The notes under the pieces were generated by a model. It had not been told where the DNA came from, ran no database searches, and was given only the letters and a program-made list of their open reading frames with translations. Source: an uncultured Bacteroidota bacterium (GTDB taxonomy: Bacteria > Bacteroidota > Bacteroidia > Chitinophagales > Chitinophagaceae). From it: a DNA stretch of 36,919 nucleotides. Where the stretch lies: assembly GCA_903839875.1 (NCBI GenBank), contig CAIMDZ010000004.1, positions 1 through 36,919 on the forward strand, given 5' to 3'. The position numbers and the translations under genes were made by a program. Numbering within the stretch: the first letter of the stretch is position 1; the number at the start of each line of letters is the position of its first letter. Below, piece after piece: positions 25,303 to 33,384 of this stretch.

Positions 25303-25485
25303 ATGGGACTAATTCGGGAACCAAAAAATGTAGATTTTTCCATGCGATCGAACCCATGGAAAGAAGAGGATGTGGCTGACTTCAGAATACTAATGAACGA
25401 ACTAAAGGCGAAGAATGCCAGGCGCCTGATGAATAAACGTGTTACAAAGAGTGTAAAGAAATCGAAAACGGTTAAGGCCGGATAA
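25303..25485 (+). CDS. Small basic protein 1 (60 aa), paralogous to the next gene
   Basis: Sixty residues beginning MGLIREPKNVDFSMRSNPWK. The next gene shares MGLIREPxNVDFSMRSxP almost exactly, so the pair is a tandem duplication. The rest is an acidic-then-basic helix (EEDVADFRILMNELKAKNARRL) and a Lys-rich tail (KSVKKSKTVKAG). It starts 4 bp after the GNAT-like stop and ends 2 bp before the next ATG, so all three are probably one transcript. I know no function; the small size, pairing and position resemble an antitoxin or a partner subunit, which is inference. Minus-strand ORFs here are shadows. Confidence 0.65.
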   Translation: MGLIREPKNVDFSMRSNPWKEEDVADFRILMNELKAKNARRLMNKRVTKSVKKSKTVKAG

Positions 25486-25487
25486 TT

Positions 25488-25658
25488 ATGGGACTTATCA
25501 GAGAACCACGGAATGTTGACTTTTCCATGAGATCGCGGCCGATGACGGAGCAAGAGCAAAAAGAGATCAGCGAATTTATTAAGATGAGCAAGGCTGCCGC
25601 ACTGGTGCGTGAGAAAAGGAACTCGGCGGCGAGAAAGAGACGAGCTGCGAAAGCATGA
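25488..25658 (+). CDS. Small basic protein 2 (56 aa), paralogue of the preceding gene
   Basis: Translation from ATG 25488 gives 56 aa ending in TGA 25656-25658. It begins MGLIREPRNVDFSMRSRP, then MTEQEQKEISEFIKMSKAAA (a likely amphipathic helix), and ends in a very basic tail (ARKRRAAKA). The N-terminal block is nearly identical to protein 1 while the helix differs, which suggests a conserved binding segment joined to a diverged part. The spacing of 2 bp to the upstream stop implies coupling. Conserved paralogy is the best evidence that both short ORFs are genes. Confidence 0.65.
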   Translation: MGLIREPRNVDFSMRSRPMTEQEQKEISEFIKMSKAAALVREKRNSAARKRRAAKA

Positions 25659-25705
25659 TAGGGTAGGAATTCATTGTAGTAATACCCGTAGAATATGTGC
25701 TGGTC

Positions 25706-25741
25706 CAGATTTGTCAACTTTTTGGAAAGTTGACAAATCTG
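25706..25741. repeat. Perfect hairpin with 16-bp arms after the cassette
   Basis: CAGATTTGTCAACTTT and AAAGTTGACAAATCTG flank the loop TTGG, 47 bp after the last small gene. It could act as a transcript end for the cassette or be an interspersed repeat. No long T-run follows on the plus strand. Confidence 0.7.
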
Positions 25742-25772
25742 TGGGCTGATGAGCGGCCTGGTGTTATGTGCA

Positions 25773-25819
25773 GGTGTGCCACACCAGACCCCGATAATTA
25801 TCGGGAGGTGTGGGACACC
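25773..25819. repeat. Nested palindrome: GGTGTG arms around CCCGATAATTATCGGG
   Basis: Arms at 25773-25785 and 25807-25819 are reverse complements with one mismatch. The centre 25790-25805 is a perfect 16-bp palindrome of the same type as 3357-3372 and 27611-27626. It lies directly upstream of the NHL gene. Confidence 0.65.
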
Positions 25820-25856
25820 GTGTGGATTTTTTATATCTTTACTAAAATGCCTTTTT

Positions 25857-27209
25857 ATGAAACCTATATCTTTTTGGTTGCTGGTTTTTGTTTTGCTGCC
25901 GTGGGTGGGGTGGGGGCAGGTTATTACGACTATTGCTGGTAACGGAACTATAGGCTACTCTGGAGATAAGGGCCCATCAATATTAGCCGAATTTAATCGG
26001 CCATCGGTCTTAAGGTTTGACCGTTTAGGAAATATGTACATTGCCGATTGGGTGAATAACGTTATTCGCAAAATAAATACACTAGATATTGTTACCACCG
26101 TTGTGGGTAATGGCTATGGTGCAGGCACATCAACCGGAGGTTATACGGGTGATGGAGGCCCAGCCACTGCCGCTGAATTATTTGGGCCAGGTGATATCGC
26201 GTTTGACAAAGTCGGTAACATGTATGTTGCAGACAACGGAAATGCGGCTATACGTAAGGTAGATACAGCCGGTATTATTACAACAATAGCAGGCACCGGA
26301 ATGTTTGGATATAATGGAGATAATATACCAGCGACCTCCGCTCAATTGAGTTTCCCTTTGGGATTGGTATTTGATAGTTTAGGTAACCTTTACTTTTCAG
26401 ATGAGGGGAACAGAAGGGTGCGCAAAATTAATTCCATGGGTATTATTACTACAATTGCAGGGAATGGCACTGGAGGAAATGGGGGAGATGGAGGACCGGC
26501 AACTACTGCCCAGTTGCGCCAACCATGCTTTTTAGCAATAAGTCCGGCAGGTGACATATATATTCCTGATTGGGCAAACCATACTGTGAGAAAAGTAAAT
26601 AGTGCTGGAATTATCACTACCGTTGCCGGAAACGCAGCCGCGGCAACTTATGGAGATGGCGGCCCTGCGACTGCAGCAAACATCAGTGGCTGCTCTGCCG
26701 TAATTTTTGATGCTGCGGGTAACTACATTATTTCAAATGTCATAAGTTGCGCTATTCGCAAAGTGAACACACTTGGAATAATAACTACCATCATCGGAAC
26801 AGATAGTTGCGGCTTTAGCGGCGATGGCGGTCCGGCTACTGCTGCGCAAATCCAATCTGATGCAGTGTGTTCCGCTGTAGACGCAGCAGGTAATCTTTAT
26901 TTAACTGACGAGAGAAATAATAGAATAAGGAAAGTCTCCTATCATAATATAGATGTTAAAGAAGTGAATAATGTTGCTTCTAATATTTCACTTTACCCCA
27001 ACCCCGCCATCACAGAAATAACCATCACCGCTCCGAATAAAATAAAAGAAGTGAGTGTGTGGAATATGGTGGGGCAAAAAGAGTGCACAAAAGAATGCAA
27101 TACACTAAAAACAGAGCTAAATATTTCCGGTCTTCCAGCGGGAGTATATTTTGTGCGGGTGGTGGATGAGGATGGTGGGGTGGTGGTAAGGAGAGTGGTG
27201 AAGGAGTAA
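25857..27209 (+). CDS. Secreted NHL-repeat protein with C-terminal type IX secretion sorting domain
   Basis: A 450-aa exported protein. Signal peptide MKPISFWLLVFVLLPWVGWG precedes QVITTIAGNGTIGYSGD. At least five NHL-type beta-propeller repeats follow, each with GDGGPATAAQL-like and NIYVADxxNxxIRKV-like segments, spanning about residues 20-365. The end (about 380-450) has the type A sorting domain pattern: ISLYPNPA, KEVSVWNMVGQ, LNISGLPAGVYFVRV and a basic C-terminus (VVRRVVKE). That domain sends the protein through the T9SS of Bacteroidota. Ligands are unknown. Upstream in-frame codons from 25749 lie in the palindromic repeat, so the signal-peptide ATG at 25857 is the better start. The nearest -7 candidate is TATCTTTA at 25834-25841, one base off consensus. 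Confidence 0.9.
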   Translation: MKPISFWLLVFVLLPWVGWGQVITTIAGNGTIGYSGDKGPSILAEFNRPSVLRFDRLGNMYIADWVNNVIRKINTLDIVTTVVGNGYGAGTSTGGYTGDGGPATAAELFGPGDIAFDKVGNMYVADNGNAAIRKVDTAGIITTIAGTGMFGYNGDNIPATSAQLSFPLGLVFDSLGNLYFSDEGNRRVRKINSMGIITTIAGNGTGGNGGDGGPATTAQLRQPCFLAISPAGDIYIPDWANHTVRKVNSAGIITTVAGNAAAATYGDGGPATAANISGCSAVIFDAAGNYIISNVISCAIRKVNTLGIITTIIGTDSCGFSGDGGPATAAQIQSDAVCSAVDAAGNLYLTDERNNRIRKVSYHNIDVKEVNNVASNISLYPNPAITEITITAPNKIKEVSVWNMVGQKECTKECNTLKTELNISGLPAGVYFVRVVDEDGGVVVRRVVKE

Positions 27210-27645
27210 TTGTCTGAACCGCTGATTAAACTGATTATTGGATTTCGCTGAAATTGTTTCTGTTCCGTGATTTAGCGGATTACATTGCCTCAACATGTCA
27301 TGGTTCGGCGCGGCTCACCACGACAGTTCTTTGATGGGGCTGCACAGTAGAATCCAGAACATACAAGGGAGTGACCATTCGATTCCTCATGGCGGGCTAT
27401 ACGAACGGTGATGCTAGCAAAACTGCCTGTAACAAGCAACACCCCAACATTTTAACTTTTTTCTCCCCTAAATTGAATAATTTTGAGGAAAATACGTTGT
27501 AGTTGTTTGGGAATTAGTAATTGGGAATTAGTAACCTGCCTGCCGGCAGGCAGGTTTGGATTGTTGTGCAGATTAAAACACCTTTCTCGCTATCCTAATT
27601 CCTAATCCCTCCCGATAGCTATCGGGACCAAATTCCAGTATAAAA
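27210..27645. other. Gene-free gap with strong palindromes
   Basis: No ORF is credible. Perfect palindromes lie at 27535-27554 (CCTGCCTGCCGGCAGGCAGG) and 27610-27627 (TCCCGATAGCTATCGGGA). A short direct repeat GGGAATTAGTAA occurs near 27510-27533, and a TTCGGCGCGGCTCACCACGAC-like segment near 27305 resembles one near 29590. Both palindromes are likely interspersed repeats; the second lies 19 bp before the lipoprotein ATG. Confidence 0.6.
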
Positions 27646-28221
27646 ATGCGCTATATTAGATTCATATTCGTCTTATTTGTTGTTACTACGGCAGTACTTC
27701 TGTCGTGTGCCAAGTACACGGATAAGAAGGCTACGCCTGATCCGCGGCTTAACAATCCCTATTGTAATGATCCGACTGCGGTAAATTACAATTGGGGTTT
27801 CCCAGGCACGCCGGATAATACGGTTTGCTTTTATCCTACTGATATTTTTAAAGGGGTTTATGAATATCATGACTCTGTATTACTTAAAACTACAGGTTAT
27901 TTTATTGCATCTGATACGATTGAGATCAGGATAACAAAAAATTCAAACACCAAATTTTCGATCTCGGGGTTTTGTTCATCGGGCACATTACTGAATCTTA
28001 CCGCAGGCGTCAATTTTTATGCTACCCTTGATACTGCCATCGGGGATACTTCTACCAGGGTGCGGGGGCAGGCATTTTGTACCGTTGGGGATACGGTATA
28101 CGGAAGTCTTAGCAAGGACAGGCTGAATGATTCTGTACTCTACATTAACTTCGAGGTAGCCAGTGATACGGGAGTTACCACTGTGCATAGCGGAAGCGCC
28201 AAACTCAAATACAAATTATAG
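27646..28221 (+). CDS. Lipoprotein of unknown function
   Basis: A 191-aa exported lipoprotein. The signal (FIFVLFVVTTAVLLSC) ends in a lipobox LLSC with the lipidated Cys at about 21, followed by a charged AKYTDKK stretch. The mature part is beta-rich and low in charge, with a short Cys/Asn/Pro-containing section (NPYCNDPTAVNYNWGFPGTPDN) and several Thr/Ser-rich strands. I do not recognise a family. It lies 4 bp before the riboflavin synthase ATG, so they may be cotranscribed, but no functional link is apparent. The gene starts 19 bp after a strong palindrome. Confidence 0.75.
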   Translation: MRYIRFIFVLFVVTTAVLLSCAKYTDKKATPDPRLNNPYCNDPTAVNYNWGFPGTPDNTVCFYPTDIFKGVYEYHDSVLLKTTGYFIASDTIEIRITKNSNTKFSISGFCSSGTLLNLTAGVNFYATLDTAIGDTSTRVRGQAFCTVGDTVYGSLSKDRLNDSVLYINFEVASDTGVTTVHSGSAKLKYKL

Positions 28222-28225
28222 CAGC

Positions 28226-28804
28226 ATGTTTACCGGCATTATAGAATGTACAGCTATCGTTAAAGACATTCTGGCGGAGGGGTCAAATATTCATTTCGTG
28301 CTGGAAAGCCCTGTTTCTGCAGAACTTAAGGTAGATCAGAGTGTGGCGCATAACGGTGTTTGCCTGACGGTAGAAGCTGTAAACGCTAATGAACATAAAG
28401 TAACAGCTGTTGCCGAAACACTGTCAAAGACGAACCTTGGCGCCTGGCGGAAAGGCTATGAAATAAACATAGAACGTTCACTGAAAGTGGGTGACAGGCT
28501 GGACGGACATTTTGTGCAGGGCCACATTGACTGCAGAGCGGAGTGCGTGGAGCGGAGCGCGGTGGGGGGGAGCTGGTTGTTCAGGTTCCGCTTCCCGGTG
28601 GAGTTTACCCAACTGGTTATTGAAAAAGGTTCGATCTGCCTCAATGGGGTAAGCCTTACCATCTTTAATGTTGGCAGGGATGAGTTTACAGTAACTATTA
28701 TTCCTTACACATACGAACATACAAATTTCCATACCATAGAGGAGGGTTGCATGGTTAATGTGGAGTTTGATGTGCTGGGGAAGTATCTGCAAAGAAGAAT
28801 TTGA
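28226..28804 (+). CDS. ribE: Riboflavin synthase, alpha subunit
   Basis: This enzyme converts two 6,7-dimethyl-8-ribityllumazine molecules to riboflavin and the pyrimidine co-product. The protein is 192 aa with the expected duplicated beta-barrel. Repeat 1 opens MFTGIIE and carries VAHNGVCLTV; repeat 2 has DGHFVQGHIDC and SICLNGVSLTI. The TG at residues 3-4 and the ligand-binding HNG, HFVQGH and LNGVSLT blocks are intact. The length is slightly shorter than usual (about 195-215). MFTGIIE fixes the start at 28226; the earlier in-frame ATG at 28163 would overlap the lipoprotein gene. No other rib genes are nearby. Confidence 0.95.
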   Translation: MFTGIIECTAIVKDILAEGSNIHFVLESPVSAELKVDQSVAHNGVCLTVEAVNANEHKVTAVAETLSKTNLGAWRKGYEINIERSLKVGDRLDGHFVQGHIDCRAECVERSAVGGSWLFRFRFPVEFTQLVIEKGSICLNGVSLTIFNVGRDEFTVTIIPYTYEHTNFHTIEEGCMVNVEFDVLGKYLQRRI

Positions 28805-28869
28805 AAATTTGAAAATGTGAAAATTTGAAAATGCACGGAGCGAGCCTCTTGTCGCGACCGTTCAACTAA
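28805..28869. repeat. Short tandem low-complexity stretch (GAAAATTTGAAAATG)
   Basis: Irregular repeats of TTTGAAAAT follow the riboflavin synthase stop, and the same motif recurs at about 29551-29590 on the other side of cutC. They may be replication-slippage products. No gene is present between. Confidence 0.45.
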
Positions 28870-29544
28870 TCAACTTTTCAACCTTTCAACCATCAAAGAT
28901 ATTTCTTCTTCATCCGCAATATACGGTTCTCCCATTGTTATCAGTCCTGAGCTGTGGTATTCGGTGGCTTTGGTGTCTTTTATTAATTGAGCGATATTGG
29001 ATGATCTTACTCCGCCGCCGGGCATTATGATGATGCGGCCTGCGGCGAGGGATACGAGTTGGGCGAGCATTGCTGCGCCATTGATGGCGGTGTCTTTCAG
29101 GCCGGAGGTGAGGATGCGGATGCAGCCGGATGCAATAACGTCTTCCAGCGCTTTGAAGGCGTCGGGTGTGCGGTCGAAGGCTTTGTGGCAGGTAACAGTC
29201 ATAGGGTGCGCCCAATCCACTATGCGCTTCATTTGTTCGGTGTCAATATTGCCGTTGGGCAGAAGTACTCCAGTTGCGATGCCGGGGCAACCCAGTTCGC
29301 GGCAGGTGAGTATATCCTTTTTCATGATAGCCAGTTCATCGGCATCATAGACGAAGTTGCCACCCCTGGGCCGGATCATGGGAAAAACAGGAATGGATAG
29401 TTTGTCGAGGGTATAGTGGATAGTGCCGTAGCTGGGTGTGGTTCCGCCTGCCGCGGGGTCGGCGCAAAGCTCAATTCTTGCAGCGCCCGCTTTTTCAGCG
29501 ATAATACAGGATTGGATGTTGTAGGCGCAAATTTCTAAGAGCAT
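28870..29544 (-). CDS. cutC: CutC family protein (copper homeostasis)
   Basis: A 224-aa TIM-barrel protein of the CutC family. Visible family blocks are LEICAYNIQSCIIAEKAGA, RIELCADPAAGGTTPSYG, MIRPRGGNFVYDADEL, PMTVTCHKAFDRTPD, GCIRILTSGLK and MPGGGVRSSNI. All are in the usual order and the length is normal. CutC was linked to copper tolerance in E. coli, but a direct copper-binding role is disputed, so its activity here is open. The start at ATG 29544 is conventional (MLLEICAYN). It lies downstream of the asparaginase-like gene with 112 bp of repeat-rich DNA between them. Confidence 0.93.
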   Translation of the reverse strand: MLLEICAYNIQSCIIAEKAGAARIELCADPAAGGTTPSYGTIHYTLDKLSIPVFPMIRPRGGNFVYDADELAIMKKDILTCRELGCPGIATGVLLPNGNIDTEQMKRIVDWAHPMTVTCHKAFDRTPDAFKALEDVIASGCIRILTSGLKDTAINGAAMLAQLVSLAAGRIIIMPGGGVRSSNIAQLIKDTKATEYHSSGLITMGEPYIADEEEISLMVERLKS

Positions 29545-29656
29545 TTAATTAATTTGAAAATTGGGGAATTTGAAAATTTGAAAATGAGTGAATGTATCGT
29601 TCGACGGGGCTCACGATGACAATGGTCTTCGATGGAGCTCGCGATGAAAATGGAGG

Positions 29657-30667
29657 TTAATGATAATGAAATTTTGAATGGTAGATATCTTCTACTGAGC
29701 CGCTTCTTACAGCGTAGGAGAACCCGTCCTGGAGAGCGTATGCTCCATACTCGCCCTTTTTGTTGAGTGCGAGGAAGCCCACCTGTACTTCTTTGGATGC
29801 TTCGGGGTTTCGGGCTATGATCCTTTCTACTGCTGCTTTACATGCCGCTTCGGGATCGAGGCCCTGCCTCATCAGTTCCACTACTAGGTGAGATCCTACT
29901 ATGCGGATAACCTCTTCACCAACTCCGGTGCTTGTTGCCGCACCCACTTCGTTATCTACATACAGTCCGGCGCCAATAATGGGAGAGTCGCCAACGCGGC
30001 CATGCATTTTGTAGGATAGTCCGCTGGTAGTGCAGGCGCCACTCATGTTGCCATTTGTATCCATAGCCACCATGCCAATGGTGTCATGGTTTTTCTCGCC
30101 GCCAGGGAGCACATTTTCAATATTCTTTACCGGTTTGTATTTATGTTCTTTCAGCCAATCTTTCCATTCTGCTTCACTTTTAGGAGTAAGGAGGTTCTGC
30201 TTTTTAAAACCACATTCAAGGGCAAACTGCAAAGCGCCGTCGCCTACCAGCATGACATGCGGTGTCTTTTCCATTACTGCACGAGCCACTGAAATGGCAT
30301 GTACTATATGCTCGAGGCAGGCCACCGAACCGCACTTGCTGTTTTCATCCATAATGCATGCATCGAGTGTTACCCTTCCATCCCTGTCGGGGCGGCCACC
30401 GAGGCCTACGGATTGGTTGGTCGGGTCTGCTTCAGGAACTTTTACACCTGCTTCCACAGCATCAAGTGCGCGGCCACCTTTTTCCAGAATTTTCCATGCT
30501 TCGGCATTGGCTGCCTTTCCGAAATCCCAAGTAGCTATTACGACAGGTTTACCTTTCACAACGGCAGGTTTAAAGCCGGTGCGGGATTTGGCAAACAGGC
30601 CTTTTCCCGCCAGTAATCCGGCTGAGGTTAATAATGAAAGCTTTACAAATCTTCTGCGATCTGACAT
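29657..30667 (-). CDS. Tat-exported Ntn-hydrolase, asparaginase/N4-glucosaminyl-asparaginase family
   Basis: An isoaspartyl-peptidase/asparaginase-type Ntn hydrolase of 336 aa. The N-terminus MSDRRRFVKLSLLTSAGLLAG has a twin-arginine signal, so it should be exported folded. The catalytic Thr196, the new N-terminus after self-cleavage, lies in NHDTIGMVAMD. GRVGDSPIIGAGLYVD and TSTGVGEE form the substrate-side loops. It probably releases aspartate or asparagine from glycopeptides in the periplasm; whether aspartylglucosaminidase or another isoaspartyl substrate fits best cannot be seen. It may be monocistronic. The ORF at 30030-30680 on the plus strand is its antisense shadow. Confidence 0.9.
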   Translation of the reverse strand: MSDRRRFVKLSLLTSAGLLAGKGLFAKSRTGFKPAVVKGKPVVIATWDFGKAANAEAWKILEKGGRALDAVEAGVKVPEADPTNQSVGLGGRPDRDGRVTLDACIMDENSKCGSVACLEHIVHAISVARAVMEKTPHVMLVGDGALQFALECGFKKQNLLTPKSEAEWKDWLKEHKYKPVKNIENVLPGGEKNHDTIGMVAMDTNGNMSGACTTSGLSYKMHGRVGDSPIIGAGLYVDNEVGAATSTGVGEEVIRIVGSHLVVELMRQGLDPEAACKAAVERIIARNPEASKEVQVGFLALNKKGEYGAYALQDGFSYAVRSGSVEDIYHSKFHYH

Positions 30668-30957
30668 ACAAAATATTTAAGAGGAACAAGGTAAAAAAAG
30701 AAAATAAGATAACGGCAAAGAAAGGCCCCAAACTTTATGCTGCCAGTTTGTGCGATATGATGTATTAAGATTAGTTTCTATTTTTATTTCAGGTGAATTT
30801 TATCAATTATACAGTATGCTTATTTCAGTTAGTGTCAGCCTGGTTTTACTTATAAACCAACCTTCCGAAAAAAATCGGGAACTTGTTACGGCCGGGGCTA
30901 CTGGTGGCTTTAGATATTTTACGTTTGACACGATACTATGAGGCTATTGGATTGCAA
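30668..30957. other. Gene-free gap with a shared 17-bp repeat
   Basis: No real gene. The segment GGCCGGGGCTACTGGTG (30890-30906) matches 17552-17568 exactly. The surrounding bases also resemble the earlier copy. The gap must carry the asparaginase promoter and the recN transcript end, neither of which is obvious. Confidence 0.5.
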
Positions 30958-32616
30958 TCATACTTCCACCAGTTCCCGCGCATTGGTAATCGCGGCTTCG
31001 CTGGGTTGTTCGCCGCCTATCATGCGGGCGATGGCGAGTATGCGCTCGTCTTGTTGCAACACTTTGACTTTGGTGGAAAGGCGTTTATTTTTATCCGGTT
31101 CTTTGAATACGTAGAAGTGCCTGGAGCCTCTTGCTGCTACCTGCGGTTGATGGGTGATGCATATGACCTGGTGGTATTGCGATAATTCGCGCAGCAGTAT
31201 GGCTACCTGCCTTGCCGCTTCACCTGAAATACCGGTATCCACCTCATCAAATATCAATGTGGGCATGTGCAGGGCTTTTGCAGTGAGCGATTTTATACAG
31301 AGCATGATGCGGCTCATTTCACCACCTGATGCGGCTTTTTGTAAAGACTGGAACTGACCGCTCTTATTAGCATCCAACTGGAATTGTATGTGGTCTATCC
31401 CATGGGGTGAAGGGGCAATCTCCCCAAGGCGAATATCAAACCGGGCATTTGGCATTCCTACCAGGCCCAGTAATTCATTGATCTTTTTTGCAAATGAGGG
31501 TATTACCTTTTTACGTTGTGCGGAAAGTTTTTCTGCTTCGGTAACCAGTTCTTTATAAACCGTTCCTTCTTCACGGGCCAGCCTGTCTATAGCATCGTTA
31601 ATATCAAGGGTAGCTTTTAATTCATCTTCCAGTTTATATTGCCATGCCAGGAGTTCGGCAGTTGTTTTTACGCCATGCTTCTTAAACAGTTTGTAACCGA
31701 GGTCAAGCCTTTGTTGTAACCGCTCCATCTCCTCAGGATCGAGCAAAACTTTACCTTCTTCATTTTCCAATTCACCGGCAATGTCTTTCAGTTCTGCCCA
31801 AACGGATGATATACGTTCCTGCAGAGGTTTTAATTCGGGCATTACATCGGCTATGCCCTGTATCTGCTGGCTTATCTTTTTCAGTTCATTGACCAATGGC
31901 TGTTCACCCTCATCAAGGAAATTCCGGGCCGTTTGTAATACACTGATGATACGCTCCGAATGGCTCATTTGTTTTAGCAGCAGATCAGCCTGCTCTATCT
32001 CATCTTCTTTGAAAGACGCCTGCAGCAGCTCATCCAGCAGGTATTGTTTGTAGTCAGATTCTTTTTGCCATTGGGCATGCCGCTCCCGCTGGTCGGCCAG
32101 TTTTTGTTTAATGGTTTTGTGCCTGTAATATAATTTGCGGTAGTTCTCCGCCACTTCGGCACTACTGCCAATAGCATCAATTGCTTCCATCTGGAAGTTA
32201 TCGTCTTCAAGGGCAAGATGGTCGAACTGCTGGTGCAGATCAACGAGCAGGGAGGTGAGCTTGTTGAGGATAGTGAGTGTGACCGGTGTGTCGTTAATGA
32301 ATGCACGTGATTTACCGCTGACAGCAATCTCCCTGCGGATGATGCATTGCGGATCATAATCCAGTTCGGCGGCTGCGAGGGCTTTTTTGAATACTTCATT
32401 GCTGCTTACATCGAAGTAGCCTTCAATCACGGACTTTTCTTCTTTATTGATCAATACCGTGGTATCAGCGCGCTCGCCAAGTATGAGTGAGAGGGCGCCC
32501 AGGATGATGCTCTTACCGGCACCTGTTTCACCGGTAACGGTATTGAGATGCGCATCGGGTTCGATCACCAGGTGGTCTATGATTGCGTAATTATTTATAA
32601 CTAACTTTTGCAGCAT
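30958..32616 (-). CDS. recN: DNA repair ATPase RecN (SMC-like)
   Basis: RecN, a cytoplasmic SMC-family ATPase acting in double-strand break repair. At 552 aa it has the family's normal length. N-terminal QKLVINNYAIIDHLVIE leads to Walker A GETGAGKS (residues 29-36). Two coiled-coil arms (about 150-370) have heptad-like Leu/Glu patterns, with a loop between. The C-terminal half holds the ABC signature SGGEMSR (with KSGQFQSLQKAASGG), Walker B TLIFDEVDTGISG and the H-loop ITHQPQVAARG. The start is canonical (MLQKLVINNYAI). Neighbours on the same strand are unrelated in function. Confidence 0.95.
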   Translation of the reverse strand: MLQKLVINNYAIIDHLVIEPDAHLNTVTGETGAGKSIILGALSLILGERADTTVLINKEEKSVIEGYFDVSSNEVFKKALAAAELDYDPQCIIRREIAVSGKSRAFINDTPVTLTILNKLTSLLVDLHQQFDHLALEDDNFQMEAIDAIGSSAEVAENYRKLYYRHKTIKQKLADQRERHAQWQKESDYKQYLLDELLQASFKEDEIEQADLLLKQMSHSERIISVLQTARNFLDEGEQPLVNELKKISQQIQGIADVMPELKPLQERISSVWAELKDIAGELENEEGKVLLDPEEMERLQQRLDLGYKLFKKHGVKTTAELLAWQYKLEDELKATLDINDAIDRLAREEGTVYKELVTEAEKLSAQRKKVIPSFAKKINELLGLVGMPNARFDIRLGEIAPSPHGIDHIQFQLDANKSGQFQSLQKAASGGEMSRIMLCIKSLTAKALHMPTLIFDEVDTGISGEAARQVAILLRELSQYHQVICITHQPQVAARGSRHFYVFKEPDKNKRLSTKVKVLQQDERILAIARMIGGEQPSEAAITNARELVEV

Positions 32617-32678
32617 AACTACATTAAGATCAATGTTTGTAAAGCTATGAATATTATAGTACTGATCAGACGGGATTA

Positions 32679-33106
32679 TTAATTATGCACAATAATCTCC
32701 TGTTTTGTTATTTCAATCAAAGGGTGTTGTGATATTAAAGAGGTTATGACAAATAATCCTTTTTCAAAAATGTTTATTAAAGCAGTATTGCTGATATTAC
32801 CTGTTTTCACTAAGATTAACTTGAACGGCTTTTTTCAATTAAGAATGATTGCAAGAAATCATCATCCTTTGTTATCAGTACCAACTTTTCGGATAGGGAT
32901 TTTTCTTTAATAAACCTGTCAGAAGTTGCATTTTTGTCAGGAAGGTCCAAAGTATGAATGGAATCAAATCCCTTGCTGTTTAGAAAATCCGACAGTTTTT
33001 TGGGTAACTGGGCATCAACGATAAATTTTAAGGACTGGTCACTCCTTCCGTAAAGTACTGTACTTTCTTTCAACAGGTTCTCGGTCTCTGTAAAAGAGTA
33101 ATTCAT
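32679..33106 (-). pseudogene. DUF5615 PIN-like toxin, frameshifted near its C-terminus
   Basis: As written, an ATG at 33106 gives 96 aa: FIVDAQLPKKLSDFLNSKGF with the catalytic-type Asp, HTLDLPDKNATSD, then LITKDDDFLQSFL, the DUF5615 pattern. It stops at 32816 after FLIEKSRSS. One extra A in the run of A's on the coding strand at about 32829-32834 would restore KKPFKLILVKTGNISNTAL and continue to a stop at 32681-32679, giving about 142 aa. VKTGNIS is the family's C-terminal block. So this is a single-base deletion in a homopolymer, real or a sequencing error. The N-terminal 25 residues are an extension, since family members start near the FIVDAQ strand. It overlaps the DUF433 stop by four bases. 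Confidence 0.85.
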
Positions 33107-33327
33107 ACAGCAATCCTATAAATACTGTTAATATGGGTTAACTGAGCTGCATATTCAAGACAGGTCAAAATGTCTTCTCTATGAAGATCCGGATAGTCTT
33201 CTAAAATTTCCTTTTCCTCCATTCCGGAAGCAAGCAGATCAAGCATCATCTCAACCGGATACCGCAAGCCACGTATCACAGGTTTGCCGTGACATATTTC
33301 AGGATTGATAGTGATTCGTTCCATCAT
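33103..33327 (-). CDS. DUF433 antitoxin-like protein
   Basis: A 74-aa DUF433 protein: ERITINPEICHGKPVIRGLRYPVEMMLDLLASGM is the family signature, followed by EILEDYPDLHREDILTCLEYA. The family has a winged-helix-like fold and is commonly found beside DUF5615 PIN-like proteins in VapBC-like pairs, as here. Its stop overlaps the toxin's ATG by four bases (ATGA), so expression is coupled. A -7-like TAAATTTG lies on this strand at the complement of 33353-33360, within the 57-bp gap after the aminotransferase gene. MM gives two start choices one codon apart. Confidence 0.88.
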   Translation of the reverse strand: MMERITINPEICHGKPVIRGLRYPVEMMLDLLASGMEEKEILEDYPDLHREDILTCLEYAAQLTHINSIYRIAV

Positions 33328-33352
33328 TTCAGAAGGTATAAATTAATTTATC

Positions 33353-33360
33353 CAAATTTA
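33353..33360 (-). promoter_or_regulatory. -7 element TAAATTTG of the DUF433/DUF5615 pair
   Basis: An exact TAnnTTTG match on the minus strand, 25 bp before the DUF433 ATG. No TTG at the proper spacing is present, so it is a partial promoter call. Confidence 0.35.
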
Positions 33361-33384
33361 CTGAAAATAGTTTGATATTTTCGT

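Noticed and set aside
30030-30680. Plus-strand 216-aa ORF within the asparaginase-like gene
   Set aside because: Antisense shadow of a gene with clear catalytic motifs.
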